Below are positions 24,381 to 31,772 of a stretch of 64,000 nt of DNA, piece by piece (position 1 is the first letter of the stretch; each line of letters starts with the position of its first letter). The DNA is from Streptosporangium violaceochromogenes (GTDB lineage Bacteria > Actinomycetota > Actinomycetes > Streptosporangiales > Streptosporangiaceae). The DNA lies in assembly GCF_014654615.1 (NCBI RefSeq), contig NZ_BNBB01000004.1, positions 124,001 to 188,000 on the forward strand. The letters run 5' to 3'. Position numbers and translations under genes: made by a program. The notes under the pieces are model-generated. The model worked only from the letters and a program-made list of their open reading frames with translations, made no database searches and was not told the DNA's origin.

Positions 24381-25375
24381 ACGAGCCGGTCGTCAGCCTC
24401 GAAGGGGTGCACGTCGTGCACACCTCGCGCAGCGGCGGGGTGGTGCGCCGCGACAGGGTCCACGCCCTCACCGACGTCACGGCGTCCGTGAGGCGCGGCG
24501 AGGTCCTCGGCGTCGTCGGCGAGTCGGGCTGCGGGAAGTCCACGCTGGCCAGGGTGATGGTCGGCCTCCAGGCGCCCACCTCGGGAACCGTGCGCTTCCG
24601 CGGCGGCGACCTGTGGTCCATGCCGGCGAGGGCGCGGCGGAAGAGCTTCGGCTCCTCCGTCGGGGTGGTGTTCCAGGACGCCTCCACCGCGCTCAACCCG
24701 CGCCTGCCGGTCCGGCGCATCCTGCGCGACCCGCTCGACGTCCACGCGCGCGGGACCGCGCGGGAGCGCGAGGCGCGCGTGCTCGACCTGCTCGGCCTGG
24801 TCGGCCTGCCGGGGCACGTCGCCGACGCGCCGCCCGGCCGGCTGTCCGGCGGCCAGCGCCAGCGGGTCGCCGTGGCCCGCGCCCTGGCGCTCGAACCCGA
24901 TGTGATCGTCGCCGACGAGCCCACCAGCGCCCTGGACGTCTCGGTCCGCGCCCAGGTGCTCAACCTGCTGGGCGACCTGCGGGCGAGGCTGGGCCTGGGC
25001 CTGGTCTTCATCTCCCACGACATCCAGACCGTCCGTCACCTCGCCGACCGGATCGCGGTCATGTATCTCGGCCGCGTGATCGAGGAGGGGCCGGCCTCCG
25101 AGGTGGCGGCGCGGGCCCGCCACCCCTATACGCGCGCCCTGTTCTCCGCCGCCCCGAGCCTGCTCGGCGCCGCCGAGCGGATCGTCCTGACCGGCCCGGT
25201 CCCCTCGGCGACGCACCCGCCGTCGGGCTGCCCGTTCCGCACCCGCTGCTGGAAGGCCGGCGACGAGTGCGCGGCGCGGTTCCCGCCGAGCGCGGCGGCG
25301 GACCGGGACGGTCGGCACTCCTGGCACTGTGTCCATCCCGAATCCCCGATAAGGAGTATCCGTGAGTCTCGGTGA
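24377..25375 (+). CDS. ABC transporter ATP-binding protein (OppF-like)
   Basis: This 332-residue ATPase has Walker A GESGCGKST, a Q-loop in VVFQDAS, signature LSGGQRQR, Walker B VIVADEPTSALD and H-loop FISHD. The C-terminal peptide-transporter extension contains GCPFRTRCWKAGDEC, a cysteine-rich segment typical of this subfamily. It is the second nucleotide-binding subunit, pairing with the ATPase half of the fused protein. GTG 24377 overlaps the previous stop by 4 bp, and its own 3' end overlaps the NanA-like gene by 14 bp, so the transporter and catabolic genes form one operon. Confidence 0.92.
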   Translation: MNEPVVSLEGVHVVHTSRSGGVVRRDRVHALTDVTASVRRGEVLGVVGESGCGKSTLARVMVGLQAPTSGTVRFRGGDLWSMPARARRKSFGSSVGVVFQDASTALNPRLPVRRILRDPLDVHARGTAREREARVLDLLGLVGLPGHVADAPPGRLSGGQRQRVAVARALALEPDVIVADEPTSALDVSVRAQVLNLLGDLRARLGLGLVFISHDIQTVRHLADRIAVMYLGRVIEEGPASEVAARARHPYTRALFSAAPSLLGAAERIVLTGPVPSATHPPSGCPFRTRCWKAGDECAARFPPSAAADRDGRHSWHCVHPESPIRSIRESR

Positions 25376-26291
25376 GCCCCGTTTCAGCGGTGTCGTCCCT
25401 CCCCTCGTCACTCCCCTGACGCCGTCCGGAGAGGTCGACGTGCCGTCGCTGGAACGCCTGGTGGAGTTCCTGGTCGAGGCGGGCGTCGGCGGCCTGTTCG
25501 CCCTCGGCAGCTCGGGGGAGGCCGCCTTCCTCACCGACCGCAACCGCGACAGGTCGCTGGAGACCGTGGTGCGGGCCGCCGCCGGCCGGGTCCCCGTGCT
25601 CGCCGGGTGCATCGAGACGACGACGGCCCGGGTGATCGAGCGTGCGGAGATCGCCGCCAAGCTCGGCGCCGACGCGATCGTGGTGACCGCGCCGTTCTAC
25701 GCCCGCGTCCACCCGGTGGAGGTCGACCGGCACTTCCGGGCGGTCAAGGCGTCGGTCGGCCTGCCGATGCTCGCCTACGACGTGCCGGTGTCGGTGCACA
25801 CCAAACTCGCCGTCGACCGGATCGTGGCGCTGGCCGCCGAGGGGGTCGTCGACGGGCTCAAGGACTCCAGCGGTGACGACGCCGGCTTCCGCCAGGTGGT
25901 GCTCGGCACGGCCGGGCTGCCGGGGTTCTCCGCGCTGACCGGGCACGAGCTCGTCGTCGACGCGATGATGCTCGCCGGCGCCCACGGTGTGGTGCCCGGC
26001 CTCGGCAACGTCGACCCGCACGGCTACGTACGGCTGTCGCGGGCCTGCGCGGAAGGCCGCTGGTCCGACGCCAAGGCCGAGCAGGACCGCCTGACCCGTC
26101 TGTTCCGTATCGTCGAGGCGGCCTCCCCCGCCACCGCCGGGGGCAGCACGAGAGGTCTCGGCGCGTTCAAGACGGCGCTCGTCCTGCGCGGCGTCATCGC
26201 CGGCGCGACCGTCTCCCCGCCCATGCGCGAGCTGACCCCCGAGGAGACCTCCGTGGTGGCCGCCCACCTCGAAAAGGCCGGGCTGCTTTGA
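25362..26291 (+). CDS. nanA: N-acetylneuraminate lyase-like (DapA/NAL family)
   Basis: This 309-residue TIM-barrel aldolase has the family loop LGSSGEAAFL, the catalytic tyrosine in MLAYDVPV and the Schiff-base lysine in VDGLKDSSGD. DapA-family enzymes include dihydrodipicolinate synthase and N-acetylneuraminate lyase; the kinase and epimerase genes that follow make lyase the better call. It would split Neu5Ac into ManNAc and pyruvate in the cytoplasm. GTG 25362 follows AAGGAG at good spacing and lies 14 bp inside the upstream ATPase gene. The stop overlaps the kinase start (TTGA). Sequence alone does not fix the exact sugar acid. Confidence 0.85.
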   Translation: MSLGEPRFSGVVPPLVTPLTPSGEVDVPSLERLVEFLVEAGVGGLFALGSSGEAAFLTDRNRDRSLETVVRAAAGRVPVLAGCIETTTARVIERAEIAAKLGADAIVVTAPFYARVHPVEVDRHFRAVKASVGLPMLAYDVPVSVHTKLAVDRIVALAAEGVVDGLKDSSGDDAGFRQVVLGTAGLPGFSALTGHELVVDAMMLAGAHGVVPGLGNVDPHGYVRLSRACAEGRWSDAKAEQDRLTRLFRIVEAASPATAGGSTRGLGAFKTALVLRGVIAGATVSPPMRELTPEETSVVAAHLEKAGLL

Positions 26292-27211
26292 CTCTCGTGA
26301 TCGGAGTGGACATCGGGGGTACCAAGACCTCCGCCGGGCTGGTCGACTCCGCGGGCGCCCTGCTGGCCGTACGGACCGTGCCGACACCCGCGGACCGGGG
26401 CCGGAAGGCGGTGATCGGCGCCGCGGCCGGGCTGGTCCGGGCTCTGGCCGACGTGCCGGGCGGGGCCGGAGAAAAGGTCGCGGCGGTGGGTGTCGGCAGC
26501 GCCGGGGTGGTGGATCCGGAGAGCGGCGTGGTCGTCTCGGCCACCGGCGCCATCGCCGGGTGGGCCGGCACGGACCTGCGCGGGGAGCTGTCGCGTGAGG
26601 TGGGCCTGCCGGTCGCCGTCGACAACGATGTGCACGCGCACGCGCGCGGCGAACGGTGGCGCGGCGCCGCCGCCGGCCGCACCGACGTACTGGTGATGGT
26701 GGTCGGCACCGGGGTCGGCGCCTCGCTCGTGCTCGGCGGGCGGGTACGGCACGGCGCGCACGCGGTGGCCGGGCACGCGGGCCACCTTCCCGCCCCCGGC
26801 GGCGGTGACCGCCCCTGCCCGTGCGGCGCGCGCGGCCACGTCGAGGCCGTCGCCTCCGGCCCCGCGCTGCTCGCGGAGTATCGCCGCCGCACCGGCTCCG
26901 GTGCCGCGCACCTGGCCGAGGTCGCCCATCTGGCCGCGGAGGGCGACCCCACGGCCGCGGCGGTCCTCGCGGAGGGGGCGGCGGTGCTCGGCTCGGCGAT
27001 CGGGGGCCTGCTGAACGTCGTCGACCCGGAGATCGTCGTGGTCGGCGGCGGGGTCGCCGGGTGCGGGGAGGTGTGGTGGAACGCCCTGCGCGAGGCGGTC
27101 CGCGCCGAGGTTCTGCCCGCTCTGCGGGATCTTCCCGTCGTGCCGTCCGCGCTCGGCGCCGGCGCCGCCCTGCTGGGGGCCGCCCGGATGGCCCTGGAGG
27201 AGGAGGCGTGA
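26288..27211 (+). CDS. nanK: ROK family sugar kinase, N-acetylmannosamine kinase-like
   Basis: This 307-residue kinase has the ROK/ASKHA phosphate loop IGVDIGGTKTSAGL, the catalytic Asp in VDNDVHAHARGE and the glycine-rich VVGTGVGASLVLGG. The zinc-site region reads GHLPAPGGGDRPCPCGARGHVEA. ROK proteins usually have C-x-C-G-x2-G-C, and here the last cysteine is histidine, which could still bind zinc. It would phosphorylate ManNAc to ManNAc-6-phosphate. TTG 26288 overlaps the previous stop as TTGA; a GTG at 26297 is a possible later start. The neighbours nanA and nanE support the assignment. Confidence 0.86.
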   Translation: MTLVIGVDIGGTKTSAGLVDSAGALLAVRTVPTPADRGRKAVIGAAAGLVRALADVPGGAGEKVAAVGVGSAGVVDPESGVVVSATGAIAGWAGTDLRGELSREVGLPVAVDNDVHAHARGERWRGAAAGRTDVLVMVVGTGVGASLVLGGRVRHGAHAVAGHAGHLPAPGGGDRPCPCGARGHVEAVASGPALLAEYRRRTGSGAAHLAEVAHLAAEGDPTAAAVLAEGAAVLGSAIGGLLNVVDPEIVVVGGGVAGCGEVWWNALREAVRAEVLPALRDLPVVPSALGAGAALLGAARMALEEEA

Positions 27212-27222
27212 AAGGGGGCGGC

Positions 27223-27924
27223 GTGAACCCCGTCCTCGCCGCGCTGCGCGGCCGGCTCGTGGTGTCCTGCCAGGCCTATCCCGGCGAGCCCATGCGCGAC
27301 GCCGACACGATGTGCCGTGTGGCGCGGGCGGTCGCCGCGGGCGGGGCGGCGGGCATCCGCGCCCAGGGGCTCGCGGATCTGCGCCGGATCAGGGCCGCGC
27401 TCGACCTGCCGCTCATCGGCCTGTGGAAGGACGGCGACGGCGAGGTCTTCATCACCCCCACGCTTGAGCACGCGCTCGCGGTGGCCGGCGCCGGCGCCGA
27501 CATCGTGGCCGTCGACGGCACGGGGCGCCCCCGTCCCGACGGCCGCACCCTGGCGGAGACCGTCCGCGCGGTGCACGAGCGCACCGGGCGGCTGGTCATG
27601 GCCGACGTGTCCACCTACGAGGAGGGGCTCGCCGCGGCCGAGGCGGGTGCCGACGTCGTGGGCACGACCCTTTCGGGTTACACACCGTACTCACCCGCGG
27701 GGCCCGGACCGGACCTCGATCTGGTGGGCCGCCTCGCCCGCGACCTGCCGATCCCGGTGATCGGGGAGGGACGTCTCCACACCGTGGAGCAGGCGGCCGA
27801 GGCCATCCGGCGGGGGGCGCACGCGGTCGTGGTCGGCACCGCCATCACGCACCCGACGAGCATCACCCGCTGGTTCGCCTCGGCGCTGCGGGAGGCGGAG
27901 CCGCCGGACGCCCGGCGGGGGTGA
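27223..27924 (+). CDS. nanE: N-acetylmannosamine-6-phosphate 2-epimerase-like
   Basis: This 233-residue TIM-barrel protein matches NanE: an N-terminal LRGRLVVSCQAYPGEPMRD, the active-site lysine segment LIGLWKDGDGEVFITPT, ADIVAVDGTGRPRPDGR and the phosphate-binding GEGRLHTVEQA / HAVVVGTAITHP. It would convert ManNAc-6-phosphate to GlcNAc-6-phosphate, which then needs NagA and NagB; those genes are not in this window. GTG 27223 is preferred since AAAGGGGG precedes it and the family N-terminus begins there; GTG 27208, overlapping the kinase stop, is possible. It is the last gene of the operon. Confidence 0.88.
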   Translation: MNPVLAALRGRLVVSCQAYPGEPMRDADTMCRVARAVAAGGAAGIRAQGLADLRRIRAALDLPLIGLWKDGDGEVFITPTLEHALAVAGAGADIVAVDGTGRPRPDGRTLAETVRAVHERTGRLVMADVSTYEEGLAAAEAGADVVGTTLSGYTPYSPAGPGPDLDLVGRLARDLPIPVIGEGRLHTVEQAAEAIRRGAHAVVVGTAITHPTSITRWFASALREAEPPDARRG

Positions 27925-28083
27925 CCACGGGGACGAGCGGGGGCGGCCTCGGGGAACTCCGGGCCGGAAACGTCCGGTCGCGGCGCGGGCCGCAGGGGCG
28001 GCCCGGGGCGTCCGGCGGTCCGTCCCTCCCCTCGGAGCGCCGTGTCTTCGCGCTCCGCGACCGTCCGGGGACGGGAGTGGTTC

Positions 28084-28112
28084 TTGACGCGAGAAATACG
28101 CGCGTTTAATGT
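28084..28112 (+). promoter_or_regulatory. Candidate sialidase promoter
   Basis: TTGACG (28084-28089) and TAATGT (28107-28112) are separated by 17 bp, a good housekeeping-type spacing. The predicted start of transcription falls just before or within the heptamer repeat at 28122-28140, which would allow direct repression. Confidence 0.5.
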
Positions 28113-28121
28113 CACACCGAA

Positions 28122-28140
28122 CATATGACGTCTGACGTCG
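28122..28140. promoter_or_regulatory. Heptamer direct-repeat operator before the sialidase
   Basis: CATATGACGTCTGACGTCG contains two adjacent TGACGTC heptamers. The first 14 bases are identical to the operator before the transporter operon (19681-19703, opposite strand). It lies right after the candidate -10 element, 69 bp before the sialidase ATG. Confidence 0.6.
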
Positions 28141-28208
28141 CACCTCCGGTTACGCCCGGGCGGCCCCCCAGCCGGCTCGACTCCCCCCGACCGAAGGAGT
28201 GAACGACC

Positions 28209-29708
28209 ATGCTCCGTCCACCGGCACGGCTCTTACACACGGCCGCGGCCCTGTGCCTGGCCCTCACCACCGTCCTCGGCCTGCCCGCCGTCCCGGCGTC
28301 GGCCGCCGCCCCCGATGTGTCCGCGACCGTCGGGGCCGACTGCCCGCTCGGCCGGCTTCAGCTCACCCTCGCCAACCGCTCCGCCGCCTCCCAGACGTTC
28401 ACGGTGACCTGGCCGGGCCGTTCCGGCTCCCCCTGGACACGTACCGTCGCCGCCGGGGGCAACACGATGCTGCAGTGGACCGTCCCGCCCGGCACGCCGT
28501 ACAGCCTGCGCGTCACGGCGAGCGGCTTCGACCGGACGCAGGCGGGCACGGCGCGCTGCGGGCTGGAGGCCGGCACGCCCCAGATGAACACGACCGCCCT
28601 GCTGGGCACCGGCACGGCGATCACCGGGCTCAACGGGCCGGGCGGTCCCTCCACCGGCACGGCCGCCTCCGTGCGGATCCCCGGCATGGCCGTCACCAAC
28701 GACGGCACGATCATCGCCGTCGCCGACGCGCGGGTCGACGGCTCCTACGACCTGGGGGGCGGCACCAACAACATCCAGCTCGTCCTGATGCGGAGCACCG
28801 ACGACGGCCTCACCTGGGAACCGCCGCGCGTCATCCACCACGCGGCCACGACCTCGGAGGGGGCCGGCGACCCGAGCGTACTGGTCGACCGGTCGACCGG
28901 CGCGGTCTACGTCTTCTACACCTACTCTCCGCGCCCCGGCGTCGGCTTCTGGGCGGCCGGATCGGGGAGCAACGCGGCGAACGACCCCGACAGCCTGCAC
29001 ATCCAGTACATCAAGAGCACCGACGACGGCGCCGGCTGGAGCTCGCCGGTCGAGCTCAATCCCTCGGTCAAGGACCCGGCCTGGCAACAGCTCTTCGCCT
29101 CCTCCGGGCACGGCGTCCAGACCAGCGGCGGCAGGCTCGTCCAGCCGATCGTCTACCGGGACGCCGCGGGTGTCTCCCGCGCGGCGAACATCTACAGCGA
29201 CGACCACGGCGCCACCTGGCGGCGGGGGTCGGCCGCGGCCGGGGACGTCAACGAGAGCAAGGCGGTCGAGCGGAGCAACGGCGACGTCGTGCAGAACATG
29301 CGGCACAACAGCGTCCGCTCGCGTTTCCTGGCCACCTCCGCCGACGGCGGCCGGACGTTCGGCGCCGCCGCCGCGAGCGCCGCGCTCACCGACCCGCTGT
29401 GCAACGCGGACGAGACCTCCTATCTCCTGCCCGGTCAGCGGGGCGCCGGCGGCGCGCCGCTCCGGACCGCGACGGTCCTGTTCAGCAACAACGCCCACCC
29501 GACCTCCCGCAACGACCTGACCGTCCGGCTGTCGGAGGACGACGGGGCGCACTGGACGGCGCGGGCCCTGGTGAGGCCGGGAAGCGCGGGTTACTCGACC
29601 ACGGCCGTCCTCGCCAGGGGGGAGATCGGCGTCCTGTACGAGGTCGGGGCCACCGGGGGCATCTTCTTCGCCCGGTTCACCCTCCCCTGGCTGAAGGCCG
29701 CCGGATGA
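28209..29708 (+). CDS. Secreted exo-alpha-sialidase
   Basis: This 499-residue protein has a signal peptide (hydrophobic core to the PASAAAP region), an N-terminal beta-sandwich-like segment of about 100 residues and a sialidase beta-propeller. The arginine-triad start is seen as VRIPGMAVTNDG, and there are at least four Asp-box repeats (STDDGLTW, STDDGAGW, SDDHGATW, SEDDGAHW). The catalytic Glu and Tyr candidates lie in VNESKAVE and GYSTTAVL. It would release terminal sialic acid outside the cell for import by the upstream transporter. ATG 28209 follows AAGGAG. It has its own promoter and a shared operator, and a strong terminator follows. Confidence 0.9.
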   Translation: MLRPPARLLHTAAALCLALTTVLGLPAVPASAAAPDVSATVGADCPLGRLQLTLANRSAASQTFTVTWPGRSGSPWTRTVAAGGNTMLQWTVPPGTPYSLRVTASGFDRTQAGTARCGLEAGTPQMNTTALLGTGTAITGLNGPGGPSTGTAASVRIPGMAVTNDGTIIAVADARVDGSYDLGGGTNNIQLVLMRSTDDGLTWEPPRVIHHAATTSEGAGDPSVLVDRSTGAVYVFYTYSPRPGVGFWAAGSGSNAANDPDSLHIQYIKSTDDGAGWSSPVELNPSVKDPAWQQLFASSGHGVQTSGGRLVQPIVYRDAAGVSRAANIYSDDHGATWRRGSAAAGDVNESKAVERSNGDVVQNMRHNSVRSRFLATSADGGRTFGAAAASAALTDPLCNADETSYLLPGQRGAGGAPLRTATVLFSNNAHPTSRNDLTVRLSEDDGAHWTARALVRPGSAGYSTTAVLARGEIGVLYEVGATGGIFFARFTLPWLKAAG

Positions 29709-29764
29709 GAGCGCTCTGACCCTTCGGGGAGACCTTTCCAGGAGCCCTTTCCAGGAGACCGGGC

Positions 29765-29796
29765 GGGCCCCTCGCGGTGAGCGCCGCGAGGGGCCC
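29765..29796 (+). terminator. Strong hairpin after the sialidase
   Basis: GGGCCCCTCGCGG (29765-29777) and CCGCGAGGGGCCC (29784-29796) form a perfect 13-bp stem with a 6-nt loop, 56 bp after the stop codon. No long T-run follows, as is common in actinomycetes. Confidence 0.7.
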
Positions 29797-30277
29797 GTTC
29801 CGCGCTCCCGCCATCGGCCGCGGCGCCGGGAGCGGCGGTCCGCCCGGCCACGGACCGCACGGGACACCCGTCCGGCGGGAGCCGCGGCGCCCGCAAAGCT
29901 CTGAGATGCCCAGGAAAGGGCGAGATGTCCCCATGGACCCCTGCTGTTCGGAGAGGGGCGGAGAGGCGGCGAGAGCGCCGCGGAGGGCCCCGGAAGACCG
30001 GGGAGGGCCGGGGAGGGCGGTCGAGCCGGGAGGGGGCCGGCCCTGCCGCCCCCAGGGAAGACCGGGACAGCGTCCCGTAAAGATATTTGCCATCTTCTTA
30101 GCATGTATGGCTAACTTCATCCCTTATATGGCATATTTTGGGCAGATGTGAGGAAAGTCCTCATTGAGGATGAGGGGGGAACGCAACCGCCGTCCCGGCG
30201 GACCCCAAGGGACCCCCATCCGGCGCCCGGCCGGCCCTCGGCCGAGGCGACGAAGATCACACGGAAGTCGATCCGTC
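29797..30277. other. Non-coding stretch with an AT-rich island
   Basis: About 480 bp without a convincing gene. Between 30073 and 30150 the sequence turns sharply AT-rich (TTGCCATCTTCTTAGCATG, TTATATGGCATATTTTGG), with GCCAT and ATGGC as a short inverted repeat. This is the likely promoter region for the small gene at 30278, or a regulatory RNA leader. Frames through it have poor codon use. Confidence 0.45.
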
Positions 30278-30418
30278 ATGAGTCAGCACGTTCACGTCCG
30301 CCTCAATCACGGCCTGGCCGTCACCGAGCAGGGTGAGCTGGCCGAGCTGTCCCGCTGCCACTGCGGTGCCACGTGGACCAGCACCTACCGGGTCGAGGAC
30401 GGGGAGCCCGAGCTGTGA
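30278..30418 (+). CDS. Small hypothetical protein with a CxC motif (46 aa)
   Basis: A 46-residue frame from ATG 30278 to TGA 30418. The product is soluble, His-rich at the start (MSQHVHVRLNHG) and has CHCGATWTSTYRV, a pattern seen in very small actinobacterial zinc-binding or knuckle-like proteins. Codon use fits the genome from the ATG onward but not before it, which supports this start. No family is recognised. It lies between the sialidase terminator and a convergent sulfotransferase gene and appears to be monocistronic. Confidence 0.5.
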   Translation: MSQHVHVRLNHGLAVTEQGELAELSRCHCGATWTSTYRVEDGEPEL

Positions 30419-30487
30419 CCCCCGCGCACGGCCGGCGCCGCCTGCGGCCCCACGACCCTGCCCGGAGGGCGTCCGGCGCGGGGTGGT

Positions 30488-31183
30488 TCAGCCGCTGCGC
30501 CGTAGGAGCAGAGGGCCGATCCTTTCGCGGGCGCTCCTTTCGAACGCGGCACTGTCGTTGACCCTCGGGAAGGGCTCGTCGGGCACCGGGACCCCGAGGA
30601 ACCCGCACAGCGGCTCCCAGCCCTGACGGACCTCGAAGCGGAGCAGGCGGTGCGGCGGAATCGCCGCCGTGACCTCCTCGATGTTCGCCCGGAACGTCTC
30701 CAGCAGGTGTTCGGGACCGTCCACCCGGCCGCCGAAGACCCTCTGCTCAACCGTCAGGCCGACCATCCGGGAGAACACCGCGAAGTCGGTGCCCAGCAGG
30801 GACGAAACCCATGACAACGCCCTGCCGGGGAGGGTCGCGCCCCGCAGGCGCTGTTTGAAGACGGTCGCGTTCATGCTGGCCAGCCAGCGCTCGGGGTCAC
30901 GCACCGTGAGGATGACCTTCGCCTCGGGATAGTGCCCGGCGAGTTCGCGCCAGTAGGCGGCGGACGGCCAGTCCACACAGGAGTCGTAGCCCTTCAGGAG
31001 GTCGTCCCAGTCCACGGGCCGCCCCTCCGCCCGCCCCTCCGCCACGGCCAGCCACCGCCGGGCCTGGCCCGGCCGCTTCATCACCTCCACCATGTGGTGG
31101 CACGGCCCGAACCCGAGCCGTTCCAGGGCCGTCTTGAGCGAAAGTGTCCCCGTACGGCCGAAGCCCGCCCCGATAGCCCGCAT
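30488..31183 (-). CDS. Sulfotransferase family protein
   Basis: This 231-residue cytoplasmic protein has the PAPS-binding P-loop-like GAGFGRTGTLSLKTAL at the N-terminus. Typical later blocks are DWPSAAYWRELAGHYPEAKVIL, TVRDPERWLASM (the 3'-phosphate-binding region) and GWEPLCGFLGVPVPDEPFPRVND at the C-terminus. It matches the group of short bacterial sulfotransferases that includes many uncharacterised actinomycete members; acceptor unknown. ATG 31183 gives the usual N-terminus and has GGTGGG upstream; a GTG three codons earlier (31192) is possible. It stands alone. Confidence 0.88.
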   Translation of the reverse strand: MRAIGAGFGRTGTLSLKTALERLGFGPCHHMVEVMKRPGQARRWLAVAEGRAEGRPVDWDDLLKGYDSCVDWPSAAYWRELAGHYPEAKVILTVRDPERWLASMNATVFKQRLRGATLPGRALSWVSSLLGTDFAVFSRMVGLTVEQRVFGGRVDGPEHLLETFRANIEEVTAAIPPHRLLRFEVRQGWEPLCGFLGVPVPDEPFPRVNDSAAFERSARERIGPLLLRRSG

Positions 31184-31333
31184 GAATCCCACCGTTCCGA
31201 TCGGAAACCGCTCAAGATCTACAGAGCCAACGTTTCATCGGCGACGGGAGCCGACAAGACCGTGTTTCCCTCCCCTTGCCCCCGCCCCCGGCGCACCCGG
31301 GTCTCCGCCGGGGGCGGCGGGACGCGTCCCTCG

Positions 31334-31357
31334 GACCGGTTCTCAGACCGGTTCTCA
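31334..31357. repeat. 12-bp perfect tandem duplication
   Basis: GACCGGTTCTCA occurs twice head-to-tail (31334-31345 and 31346-31357), and a third partial unit GAC follows. It lies in non-coding DNA. Confidence 0.8.
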
Positions 31358-31407
31358 GACGGCCCGCGGGCGCCCCCGGGGCACACCCCTCCCCCGCGTC
31401 CCCTCGC

Positions 31408-31428
31408 GTTTTCCCGGCACGGGAAAAC
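31408..31428. repeat. 9-bp inverted repeat (hairpin)
   Basis: GTTTTCCCG (31408-31416) and CGGGAAAAC (31420-31428) pair perfectly with a 3-nt loop. It could be a terminator on either strand or a protein-binding site; there is no adjacent gene end. Confidence 0.5.
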
Positions 31429-31674
31429 ACTTTCCCCCGTTTCGGGAGAATATCGTTTTCGCTCCCATCCGATGTCCAAAGCACCCGGAAAGCGTGCGGA
31501 ACAATTATTCCCCCACCCCCGCGAAACCCTCGCGGACATTCGATCCTCCCGCTTTCCGGGAAAACGACCGCCGGCCTCGCGGGTAATTAGAAAAAGCCCG
31601 GCCCGCTCCGGAAAAGCACGTTCCCATCAGGGCGAAGACGCGAGGGGAGCGTGAGAACGGCGGTCACAGGAAAA

Positions 31675-31704
31675 CCGGGGCCGGACCATGTGGTCCGGCC
31701 CCGG
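31675..31704 (-). terminator. Rho-independent terminator of the collagenase gene
   Basis: CCGGGGCCGGACCA (31675-31688) and TGGTCCGGCCCCGG (31691-31704) form a perfect 14-bp stem. On the minus strand it is followed by TTTT (plus-strand AAAA at 31671-31674), the textbook arrangement downstream of the collagenase stop at 31773. Confidence 0.85.
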
Positions 31705-31772
31705 CTCCCGGTTGTCCCCGGGTGCGGTCCGTCAGTGCCGGTCGTCGATCACCGGCCCGTCAGATCCCGATC

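Larger units (their letters stand above)
31184..31674. other. Long non-coding stretch with repeats, upstream of the sulfotransferase
   Basis: Nearly 500 bp with no credible gene. It contains a perfect 12-bp tandem duplication (31334-31357), a 9-bp hairpin (31408-31428) and several GGGAAAA / CGGAAA words between 31410 and 31620. The right half is richer in A and T than its neighbours. It could hold the sulfotransferase promoter near 31200-31260. Confidence 0.5.

Noticed and set aside
27921..28109. 62-codon plus-strand frame between nanE and the sialidase
   Set aside because: Gly/Arg-rich, no ribosome-binding site, overlaps the sialidase promoter.
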